From CBDFHB01 sp965250115 (GTDB lineage Bacteria; Acidobacteriota; Vicinamibacteria; Marinacidobacterales; SMYC01): a DNA stretch of 64,000 nucleotides. Positions within the stretch are counted from its first letter, which is position 1. Each line of letters opens with the position of its first letter. Of this stretch, positions 57,156 through 64,000 are shown one piece after another. The translations under genes and the position numbers were made by a program. Where the stretch lies: positions 2,480,001 through 2,544,000 of the forward strand of contig CBDFNJ010000002.1 of assembly GCA_965250115.1 (NCBI GenBank). The letters are read 5' to 3'. The notes beneath the pieces are model-generated. The model had not been told where the DNA came from, did not search any database, and was given only the letters and a program-made list of their open reading frames with translations.

Positions 57156-58451
57156 TTAGGCAGCAACCTCATCGCTGTCAAGAGATTTCTGTTTGCTTCT
57201 AAGCGCGTGAACGAGAGCGCCCATATGGCGATAGCCTTTGATACGGTGAAACTTTTTCTCCGCCGTGACGACGCCGAGAGCGGTCCATCGGCGAATCATG
57301 GAAGGACTCTTCCACCGCTTGACGTTTCTCGAGACTCTGCGGATGGTGCCGTTGAGATTCTCGATGGCGTTTGTCGTGGCCAGAGATTTGCGAAGTAACT
57401 CGGGTAGAGCGAGCTTCACAACCGTGAGGGTCTCTTCCATCCCTTCGCGAAGGCTTCCGGCAGCTTCGTCGTAGCCGTTTCGCTCGAGCCACGACACCAA
57501 TGCCTGAAGTCGCTTGCGCGCCTTGTCGGCACTCTTGCATTTGTACGCTTCCTTCATTGTCTGGAGCACGTAGGCGTGACGGGACTTGGGAAGGTACGAG
57601 CGTAGATTTCGGAGTTTGTGGAGCTGGCATCTTTGGATAACCGCGAGATCCCCCAAAACGTCGACGAGTGCTTTGCGGATCCCTTTGCCTCCGTCCACTA
57701 CGCAGAGAATCGATTCGTCGATCCGCAATCCCCGCTCGAGAAGGTTCTGCAACATCGCGGTGCACATCCGAGAGTTCTCCGTCGAGCCCAGCCATATACC
57801 CAAGGGCACCTTCGTTCCATCTATTGTGATACCGAGAGTTACGACGACGGTCTGTCCGGCCACCTCAAGGCCATCCATCATTAGTGCCGCAAGCTCGAAC
57901 TCCTCTAGCCTCCGAGATAGGTATTCCTCGAGCTTCTTAGTCGTCTGGCTCACGAGGTGACGGCTGGCGGCACTCTTGCTCGTGCCACGAGACTTCAACT
58001 TCGCCGAGGGTTTGTCCAGACTCGATTCGTAATTTCGGGTCGATACCCCCACCAAGATCTGGTTCAGCACTCGCTCCGGAAGCGGGTCTTCTTCGCGGAA
58101 GGCTTCGAAGTGTGGAAGCGACGCCTCCTCGCCCGACTTCGAACGAACTCGAGGTCGCGACACTTGGATTCGACGACCGCCGAAGCTCAGCTCCCCATCC
58201 GTGCTCCCCCAGTGGTTATGAGTTCGCTCCTTCTCGTGCTTGCCCTTCGGCCCCGCGATCTTCTCCGCGTCCTCTCTCAGGAGTAGGTGCAATGCGGTCA
58301 GTCCTTGCTCGTACACCCATTCCGTCAGGTCCGCCTTCGTGGCCGCGATCCCAGCTATCATCGGTAGCAGTATCTGACCGACTTGGCCAACTACCTTGCC
58401 CGTAGGCGAGTGCGTTTGCTTTCTTACTGGCTTCTTTGATTTCCTTGGCAT
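57156..58451 (-). CDS. IS256-family transposase
   Basis: 431 residues, full family length. Mutator-type DDE transposase: MDGLEVAGQTVVVTLGITID (first Asp region), LCVVDGGKGIRKALVDVL (second Asp), and TTNAIENLNGTIRRVSRNVK with the C-terminal Glu region. Basic N-terminus. ATG 58451 lies 106 bp inside the right end. No lesion is seen, so it is probably functional. Confidence 0.93.
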   Translation of the reverse strand: MPRKSKKPVRKQTHSPTGKVVGQVGQILLPMIAGIAATKADLTEWVYEQGLTALHLLLREDAEKIAGPKGKHEKERTHNHWGSTDGELSFGGRRIQVSRPRVRSKSGEEASLPHFEAFREEDPLPERVLNQILVGVSTRNYESSLDKPSAKLKSRGTSKSAASRHLVSQTTKKLEEYLSRRLEEFELAALMMDGLEVAGQTVVVTLGITIDGTKVPLGIWLGSTENSRMCTAMLQNLLERGLRIDESILCVVDGGKGIRKALVDVLGDLAVIQRCQLHKLRNLRSYLPKSRHAYVLQTMKEAYKCKSADKARKRLQALVSWLERNGYDEAAGSLREGMEETLTVVKLALPELLRKSLATTNAIENLNGTIRRVSRNVKRWKSPSMIRRWTALGVVTAEKKFHRIKGYRHMGALVHALRSKQKSLDSDEVAA

Positions 58452-58513
58452 GGTGGCTCCTTGTCCCCCTCTGGAGACGGTTGGTTTGGCAGACCTATTC
58501 TTAGGCCGGCCAA

Positions 58514-58557
58514 GGAGCCGCCGCTACCCCAAATTCAACATCCGGCGGGACATCCCC
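58514..58557 (-). repeat. IS256-like element, right inverted repeat
   Basis: 44 bp. The reverse complement begins GGGGATGTCCCG, matching the left end. Confidence 0.85.
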
Positions 58558-58565
58558 TGAATCAC
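58558..58565 (+). repeat. 8-bp target duplication, right copy
   Basis: TGAATCAC, identical to 57090-57097. Confidence 0.9.
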
Positions 58566-59098
58566 GCGACCCGTGCTCTGTTCCGCATCGACTCAATTGC
58601 CTATCTCCATCAGAGTGAACTGGAAGATACGCAAATCGATCACGTCTCCGCGATAGGCTCCGATCTGCACACGATCACCGACGTCGAAAGGCCGGCGCCA
58701 CATGATGAAGAGGAACCCAGCGAAGTTGACGATCGGATCGCGCAACGCAATCGCGAGGCCGGCTGTCAAGAGTCCGAGAAACGTCGAGACGGAGGCGAAG
58801 CCTTGAATCCAGATCCGGCCCACGACGAGTACGCCGAGCAAGTAGGTGGTATAGGTGATCGTCTTGCGCCACTGGTAGAGCAGCTTGGTATCATCGACGC
58901 GCCTGTACACGACGCGCAGCACGACAAAGCGAAGACTCGCGAAAACCGCGATCGTCGCCAAGGTCGCAAGGACGCTACCTTGCAGTTGCTCGCCCGAGAA
59001 CGAGATGGAGCTAAGCCCGTCGAGAATCTCTTGCATTTAGTTCGTCTGTGATTCTACGCTGACGACTCGTCCATCATGAATCTCGGCGAGCGCAACAC

Positions 59099-59479
59099 TC
59101 ATTTCTTTCGCGACAAAGTCCCTCGCAGGCGTATTGCTACGGCTTCCATCTCGGAAACGAGCTTCTTGGGCGCTACGGCTCGATAACTCTCTTCGATCCA
59201 CTCGCGGAGCAAGTCGATCGGCGGGCGGTCATCCAGCTCGAAGCTCGCGGTGACCCAGCCGCTCTTTCCGAGCCCGTAGTTGGTGGGCGCCGTAAACGGC
59301 AACATCAAGGCCACGCCGCTCGACTCCGGAAGCTTGACGGAGAGCGAGAGGCTCCCCGCCCCGCTTCCGAAAAAGACGAAGACCTTCTTCCCGACTTTGG
59401 CGACGTGTTCGCCCCAGGGGTGATCCTCATGGGTCCCCGGAAACGCGAGCGCGTAACGGCGGAGCGCCCGGTCATACGT
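59099..59479 (-). CDS. MmcQ/YjbR-family protein (start codon lost to a one-base lesion)
   Basis: About 127 codons open from ACG 59479: TYDRALRRYALAFPGTHEDH, WGEHVAKVGKKVFVFFG, then PTNYGLGKSGWVTASFELDD and LLREWIEESYRAVAPKKL, the YjbR hallmark with its CyaY-like fold. No ATG, GTG or TTG exists upstream in frame. Inserting one T (AAA-T-GACG) would create an ATGA overlap with the arsR-like stop, so a base is probably missing near 59476. An internal start at 59314 would give a truncated protein. Role uncertain. Confidence 0.7.
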   Translation of the reverse strand, partial: TYDRALRRYALAFPGTHEDHPWGEHVAKVGKKVFVFFGSGAGSLSLSVKLPESSGVALMLPFTAPTNYGLGKSGWVTASFELDDRPPIDLLREWIEESYRAVAPKKLVSEMEAVAIRLRGTLSRKK

Positions 59480-59825
59480 CTTTGCGGCGTTTCGTCCGCT
59501 TGGTATTTCGCTTCTCTCCGTGCTCGAGCCACTCGAGCCATTCGTGTATTACTTCCAATCGATCGGTATCGACTGCGTAGACGCGGGTGCGGCCCCGTTT
59601 TTCCTGCAGGAGAAGCCCGGCGTGTTCGAGAACGCGTAGGTGGCGACTCACCGTCGGCCAGGTGCATTGGAATCGACTCGCGATCTCTCCCGCGGTCATA
59701 GCCCCACCGCGAAAACGAACGACGAGCAGGATGTGCCGACGCACACGATGCGCGAGAGCGGAGAGCACGGCGTCGAGCTCATCGAGCCGGGCCCCGGCGT
59801 CGATGTCCTTGCGTTTAGCTGGCAA
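59472..59825 (-). CDS. ArsR-family transcriptional regulator
   Basis: 117 residues. Winged HTH: LSALAHRVRRHILLVVRFRG, GEIASRFQCTWPTVSRHLRV and LEHAGLLLQEKRGRTRVYAV. There is no metal-binding CxC motif, so it probably responds to something other than arsenic; ArsR proteins of this type often sit next to YjbR or SRPBCC genes. TTG 59825 is assumed as the start (11-nt overlap with the upstream gene); GTG near 59774 is an alternative. Confidence 0.85.
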   Translation of the reverse strand: MPAKRKDIDAGARLDELDAVLSALAHRVRRHILLVVRFRGGAMTAGEIASRFQCTWPTVSRHLRVLEHAGLLLQEKRGRTRVYAVDTDRLEVIHEWLEWLEHGEKRNTKRTKRRKDV

Positions 59826-60129
59826 GGGGCTCGATGTCGATAAACTCCATGTTGTCGACGAGCGCGCCCATCGGCTCCCAGACCGCCATGACATCCGGAG
59901 TCTCGTGCGCGACGCGCGGGGCCTCTTCATCCTTCCACTCGAAGATCTCGACGAAGAGGGGCTTCCCCTCCTTGTCTTTCCCGCGGTACCACACCGCCCG
60001 TTCCGAGGAGACGAGTCCGAGTCTGTCGAGCGTGGGCCAGTGATTTTCGAGCAATGGTCTGAAAGCGTCTTCCTTGCCCGGCGAGACGCGATAGATGCAC
60101 AGCACGCGAACCGGTTTCGAATCGGCCAT
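59815..60129 (-). CDS. Small alpha/beta-barrel-like protein, function unknown
   Basis: 104 residues. RVLCIYRVSPGKEDAFRPLL, WYRGKDKEGKPLFVEIFEWK and AVWEPMGALVDNMEFIDI have the pattern of dimeric ferredoxin-like (antibiotic monooxygenase-type) proteins. First gene of the operon with the ArsR and YjbR genes, with GGGAGG before ATG 60129. It may be the main target of the regulator. Confidence 0.7.
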   Translation of the reverse strand: MADSKPVRVLCIYRVSPGKEDAFRPLLENHWPTLDRLGLVSSERAVWYRGKDKEGKPLFVEIFEWKDEEAPRVAHETPDVMAVWEPMGALVDNMEFIDIEPLAS

Positions 60130-60150
60130 GGTCCCTCCCGTATGTATTTA

Positions 60151-60179
60151 TATTTAGCCGATTGGCTTATTATCGTCAA
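60151..60179 (-). promoter_or_regulatory. Promoter of the 60129-arsR-yjbR operon with a dyad operator
   Basis: Minus-strand TTGACG (60179-60174), 17-nt spacer, TAAATA (60156-60151). The palindrome AGCCGATTGGCT at 60156-60167 sits in the spacer next to the -10 box, a good place for ArsR repression. Related GGCTTATTAT and GGCTAATAAT half-sites lie beside it. Confidence 0.65.
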
Positions 60180-60211
60180 GGCTAATAATCGCTGTCGAAA
60201 TTGGAGTGAAC

Positions 60212-60260
60212 ATGAACAGCACACGGCTGACGAGTCGACCCTTGGTGACCCTGCCCGGGT
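60212..60260 (+). pseudogene. 5' end of a divergent gene cut off by an IS3 element
   Basis: ATG 60212 follows GGAG and opens MNSTRLTSRPLVTLPG before running into the IS3 left end (TGTGGACACC at 60264). About 16 codons remain, too few to identify. It would share the regulatory region with the ArsR operon. Confidence 0.3.
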
Positions 60261-60403
60261 TTTGTGGACACCAACCGAGGCGCGACAATGCGCCTGGAGG
60301 CGTCCATGGGAAAGCGACGACGAAGGAAGTTCACGGGGGAGTTCAAGAAGGAAGCGGTCCGGCTGTTCAAAGCGGGCGAGCGCAGCATCGGCCAGGTCGC
60401 TAA

Positions 60404-62328
60404 GGGCCGCCGACAAAATAACTGTCTAGTTTTGAGCACACTCTTCCTGTTTCAGGTCGTGATCGCGATATCGTCTGGCATCACGAGAGCCTGGCAAGCT
60501 CCCTAGAAACGGAACATTTGTAGGTCTTCAGCAACCAGCGCGTGTTTGACAAACGGTCCTCATTGCAGGAGGATTACGCCTATCAAGGAGCACTTCTCCT
60601 ATTATGAGACCTACGAGCTATCAGTCTGAAGATCTCGACCGCCTGTTGAGGAAGCACAAAATAGCTACCCTCGATGATTTGAAGGCAGTGTTGGGTACCG
60701 ATGTGGACTCGACCGTCTTCCGAAAGCTCAATGAGTTGGCGTATCGGACAAGCTACTCCCACCGTGGTAGCTACTACACGTTGGACGAGATCGCCCAGTT
60801 CGATCGAAAAGGTCTTTGGTCGTTGCGCTCAGTGTGGTTCTCGAAGTACGGGACGTTGCTTGCGACGGTAAAAGCGTTGGTCGCGGCCTGTGAGGCAGGC
60901 TACTACGTCGACGAGCTCGAGGACGTGGTGCAGGTTGACGTCAAGGCTCCTCTGTTGAAACTGGTCCGAGAGAAAAGATTGGCGCGCGAGCAGGTGTTCG
61001 GCCGATATCTGTATCTGGCCACCGATGTGAGCACGCGCAAGCAACAGCTCTCGGCCCGCCAGATACATGAGGCGTCACCTTCCACGTTGGGCTGGGTCGG
61101 GGGAGTCCGCGTGCTCCCCGTGGAGTTGAAGGCTGCGATCGTTCTTTTCTACAGCCTGCTCGATGAAAAGCAGCGCCGTCTCTACGCGGGAGTCGAGGCC
61201 ATGAAGCTCGGTCACGGTGGCGACCAACAGATTGCCGAACTGCTCGGGATGGATCCGAGCACGGTAGCCAGAGGTCGTAGGGAATTGCTAATGAGAGATG
61301 TTGAGCTCGACGGAGTTCGGCGAAAGGGTGGCGGACGGCGCGCCGTGCAAAAAAAACGCCAGAAGTCATCGCCAAGATCGAAGAACTCATAAAGCACGAC
61401 ACCGCGGGCGATCCGATGACGGGAGTGAAATGGACGCGGCGGACCACCGACAAGATTGCTTGCGAGCTAAGAAGCCTCGGTGTGAACGTCAGCAGCAAAA
61501 CCGTCGGTCGACTGCTCAAACAGCTCGGCTTCTCGTTGCGGGTGAACCACAAGAAGCTGTGCGGTGCCACGTCCGAAGATCGCGATACCCAATTCGCGTG
61601 TATCGCCGAACTGCGCGAGCGTTTTGCCGCAGCTGGTCATCCCATCATCAGCGTAGACACGAAGAAACGGGAGCTGGTGGGATTATTCAAAAACGGCGGG
61701 CAGGCCTGGAACCGCGAGCCGACTCTCGTCAAAGACCATGACTTCCGTTCCGAATCGAACGGCATCGCAATCCCCTACGGCGTCTACGATCTGCTCGCGA
61801 ACCGCGGGACAGTGTTCATTGGTACCTCGTACAACACCCCGGACTTCGCCGTGAATGCCATCGAGAAGTGGTGGCGAACGGAAGGACGGCGACGCTATCC
61901 TGCAGCCCGTGACCTCGCGATATTGGCAGACGCCGGGGGCAGCAATGGCTATCGGTGTCGGGGTTGGAAGCACGGGCTTCAAACGCGGATTTGCAATCGC
62001 CACGACATCGCTATCACCATAGCCCGCTATCCGTCCGGTACATCCAAGTGGAATCCAGTGGAGCACCGTCTGTTCAGCGAGGTCAGCAAGAACTGGGCGG
62101 GCAGGCCTCTCGACAGCTACGAAACCATCCTCAAATACATCCGCACGACCACCACCTCTTCCGGTTTGCGAGTACGCGCACACCTTATCCGGCGTCGTTA
62201 TCCGAAGGGCGTCAAAATCACTGACGAGCGGATGCAGGCGCTTTCCGTTACAAAGGACCAGACTCTACCCAAATGGAACTACACCATCCGACCGTCTTGA
62301 AAACGGGAACTTATTTTGTCGCCGGCCC
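60404..62328 (+). mobile_element. ISAzo13-like insertion sequence
   Basis: 1925 bp. Ends GGGCCGCCGACAAAATAA and, reversed, GGGCCGGCGACAAAATAA differ by one base in 18. A 3-bp target duplication TAA lies at 60401-60403 and 62329-62331. One transposase in two frames. Confidence 0.88.
60604..62300 (+). CDS. ISAzo13-type transposase, read in two frames across an A8 run
   Basis: The first frame (60604-61392) has a winged-helix-like N-terminal domain (DLDRLLRKHKIATLDDLKAV) followed by the transposase start (LLDEKQRRLYAGVEAMKLGH). The second frame encodes the DDE core: ISVDTKKRELVGLFKNGG, ILADAGGSNGYR and NPVEHRLFSEVSKNW. They join by a -1 shift at eight A residues (61349-61356). Programmed slippage is plausible and known for other IS families, but a natural lesion cannot be excluded. 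Confidence 0.82.
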
Positions 62329-62526
62329 TAAGGAACTGGACCTGACGGAATCAGCCCTTCGAAACTGGGTGAAACAATACGAGGTTGATCACGGTGAAGG
62401 TCCACGCGAGGCTCTGACGACGGCGGAACGTGATGAGCTCCGTTCGCTGCGACGTCGAGTACGCACGTTGGAGCAAGAGCGAGAAATATTAAAAAAGGCG
62501 GCGGCCTTCTTCGCGAAGGAAAGCGA

Positions 62527-63253
62527 ATGAGATTCAAGTTCATTCACGCGGAGCGGGCCAACTATCCGGTGCGGGTGATGTGCCGAGTCCTGAGGGTATC
62601 GACCAGAGGCTACTACGCTCAGATGAAGCGCGCGCCCAGCAGGCGACAGTGTGAGGATGGGAAGCTGAAGCTGCGCATCCAAGCGATCCACGCCCATAGC
62701 CGTGGTACCTACGGCAGGGAGCGTGTACGTCGCCAGCCTGACGGGGAGAACGTCGAGGTGGGCAAGCAGCGAGTGGCACGGCTGATGCGTGAGATGGGCC
62801 TGCAGGGCCTGCCCAGCAAGCGTTTTCGCCGCACGACCGACAGCAAGCACGATCGCCCTATCGCGCCCAACGTGCTCGGCCGGCACTTCGAAGCCGAACG
62901 AGCGAACCAGTTCTGGGTGACGGACATAACCTTCATCCGGACTTGGGAAGGCTGGCTCTACTTGGCGGTCATCCTCGATCTGTTCTCGCGTCGTGTCGTC
63001 GGCTGGGCGATGCAGTCCCACCTGCGCGCAGAGCTTGCTCTCGAGGCGCTTCACATGGCCTTGGGGCGCCGTCTGCCTGGAAGTGGCTTGGTGCATCATT
63101 CAGACCGTGGTACTCAATACGCGGCTGCGTCTTACCAGGCCGTGCTCGATGAGTACGGCATCGTGTGCTCGATGAGCCGCAAGGGTAATTGCTGGGACAA
63201 CGCCGTGAGCGAAAGCTTCTTCGGTACGCTCAAGACCGAACTCGTCAACCGGC
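62527..63253 (+). pseudogene. IS3-family transposase OrfB, 3' truncated
   Basis: RVLRVSTRGYYAQMKRAPSR, then the DDE core: FWVTDITFIRTWEGWLYLAV, HHSDRGTQYAAAS and NCWDNAVSESFFGTLKTELV. After ELVNRL the sequence changes to foreign residues from the IS21-like end, losing about 40 normal C-terminal residues. The computed frame runs on to 63336 but is not IS3 beyond 63253. Confidence 0.85.
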
Positions 63254-64000
63254 TGTTTTTGTCCACTCGGCCTGGCCCATTTCGCTCATCTAAAATGGCC
63301 CACCTTAAGTTATTGATTCTTAAAGAACGAACGTAACAAAGTCCCTTTCCCTTATCCTGCGGCCGGAACGAACGTGCAGGCCGCCCCGAGTGAAAACACA
63401 GCTCTCATGCCTTTGGAACCGCGTTCTTGCTGCGGACGGTGCGGCGGAAGCGGTAGGACTCGGAGCCGGTCTCGAGGATGTGCGCCTGGTCCGTGACACG
63501 GTCGAGCAGCGCCTTGCACAGCCGGGCGTTCGTGAACACCTGAGTCCATTCGGAGAACGGGAGATTCGTCGTGATCACGAGCGCGGCGGTCTCGCTTCGC
63601 TCCGAGATCACCTGGAACAACAGCTCGGCGCCGACGTCGGCGAGCGGGACGTAACCAAGCTCGTCGATGCACAGCAACTCGAAGCGGGCGTAGCGGCGGA
63701 TGATGCGCGACAGCTCGTGCTCTTGTCTCGCCTCGACGAGCTCGTTGACGAGTCTCGATGCGGTGGTGAAGCGGACCCGGCGACGTTGTTGGCATGCGGC
63801 CACACACAACGCGCTCGCCAGGTGGGTCTTGCCGGTGCCCGCGTCGCCGAGGAAGATGACCGGCTGCGCTCGGTCGATGTAGTGACCCTCCGCGAGCTCT
63901 TTTATCCGGCGAGCCGAGACCTTGGGCGACTGTGAGAAGTCGAACTCGTCAACGGTCTTCGTCCGCGGTAGTTGTGCTTCTTTCAATCGTCTCTGAACCG
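63254..64000 (-). mobile_element. IS21-family element, partial (runs off right edge)
   Basis: The end near 63254 reads TGTTTTTGTCCACTCGGCC, followed by the inverted pair GGCCCATTT and AAAATGGCC. istB lies inward on the minus strand; istA must lie beyond the window. Confidence 0.75.
63405..64000 (-). CDS. istB: IS21 helper ATPase IstB (5' end beyond window)
   Basis: DnaA/DnaC-like AAA+ protein. The partial N-terminus QRRLKEAQLPRTKTVDEFDF is followed by Walker A IFLGDAGTGKTHLASAL, Walker B ELLCIDELGYVPL and the sensor LVITTNLPFSEW. The open frame continues past 63986 to the window edge, so TTG 63986 is not the true start. It assists the IstA transposase in target selection. Confidence 0.9.
   Translation of the reverse strand, partial: VQRRLKEAQLPRTKTVDEFDFSQSPKVSARRIKELAEGHYIDRAQPVIFLGDAGTGKTHLASALCVAACQQRRRVRFTTASRLVNELVEARQEHELSRIIRRYARFELLCIDELGYVPLADVGAELLFQVISERSETAALVITTNLPFSEWTQVFTNARLCKALLDRVTDQAHILETGSESYRFRRTVRSKNAVPKA

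Larger units (their letters stand above)
57098..58557 (-). mobile_element. IS256-family insertion sequence
   Basis: 1460 bp with one transposase gene. Long imperfect inverted ends both start GGGGATGTCCCG and share TGTTGAATTTGG and GTAGCGGCGGC. A perfect 8-bp duplication (TGAATCAC) flanks it, typical of IS256. It sits inside the mscS gene. Confidence 0.92.
55979..59036 (-). pseudogene. MscS-family channel gene split by two insertion sequences
   Basis: N-terminal part 59036-58558: membrane helices, then GLAIALRDPIVNFAGFLFIM and RRPFDVGDRVQIG. Middle piece 57089-57054 encodes HIPNGKVFQEAQA. C-terminal part 56396-55979 begins NYSTGFAYIWNEIPVLVTF. Removing 57098-58557 (plus one TGAATCAC copy) and 56397-57053 restores a continuous frame of about 310 codons. 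One lesion remains: TGA at 58593-58595 (EIGN-stop-VDAEQSTGR), where Trp is expected. The gene is non-functional as assembled. Confidence 0.88.
60306..62530 (+). pseudogene. IS3 OrfA, interrupted by an ISAzo13-like element
   Basis: The two halves MGKRRRRKFTGEFKKEAVRL...GQVAK and ELDLTESALRNWVKQ...FFAKESE join in frame after removal of 60404-62328 plus one TAA, giving 98 codons. The N-terminal HTH and C-terminal leucine zipper (LRSLRRRVRTLEQEREIL) are typical. The AAAAAAG near 62490 is the usual -1 slippery site for the OrfAB fusion. Confidence 0.85.
60261..63253 (+). mobile_element. IS3-family element, split and truncated
   Basis: The left end carries TGTGGACACC. OrfA (60306-60403 plus 62332-62530) and OrfB (62527-63253) are recognisable. 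An ISAzo13-like element is inserted in orfA, and the 3' end of orfB and the right terminus are replaced by the IS21-like element. Inactive. Confidence 0.8.

Overview
This is a GC-rich window from a diderm bacterium: it carries LPS export genes, short-type phosphatidylserine decarboxylase and MscS channels. A eukaryote-like Ser/Thr receptor kinase beside an FHA protein, a lexA-imuA-imuB-dnaE2 mutagenesis cassette and a double-TIR protein suggest an Acidobacteriota-like organism. That placement is inference from gene content and protein style, not a database result.

Layout. 1-2.4 kb: FHA protein (runs off the left edge) and a damaged receptor kinase. 2.4-8.3 kb: SOS mutasome lexA-imuA-imuB-dnaE2 behind a promoter holding a perfect 10-bp dyad, the likely LexA operator. 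8.3-15.6 kb: small unknowns, a crotonase, a LOG-family protein, a DEAD-box helicase, a double-TIR protein and a lipoprotein phosphodiesterase. 15.6-31.3 kb, all minus strand: guaA, dnaE, a dual cNMP-binding protein, accA, lptC/A, lptB, rpoN, hpf, rapZ, EIIA-Man, HPr and EI, with many 4-bp start/stop overlaps. 31.4-37.8 kb, plus strand: a beta-propeller protein, a small exported protein and a giant NtrY-type histidine kinase. 37.8-44 kb, minus strand: psd-pssA-Asd-like, a DUF465 protein, a GT-C type membrane protein, rimI and tsaB. 44-46.7 kb: mutS.

46.7-49.9 kb is an island between mutS and sppA. It holds three attC sites delimiting two complete gene cassettes and the start of a third, with no integrase in the window (a CALIN-type array), then a decayed HNH-nuclease gene cut off at the sppA stop codon. 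This is the most interesting region. Then come sppA, a TPR protein, a large MscS channel and a CNNM/CBS protein.

55.9-64 kb is transposon-rich. A second mscS gene is split by an IS256-like element (exact 8-bp target duplication) and an IS200/IS605-like element; removing both restores the frame except for one TGA. After a YjbR/ArsR/small-protein operon with its own promoter, an IS3 element is split by an ISAzo13-like element (3-bp TAA duplication) and truncated by an IS21-like element running off the right edge.

Scattered one-base indels and in-frame stops break otherwise well-conserved genes (kinase, imuB, dnaE2, hpf, tonB-like, yjbR and others), several at homopolymers. Assembly or read error is the simplest explanation for many of them. 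Broken genes are given as one feature each, with the lesion position.
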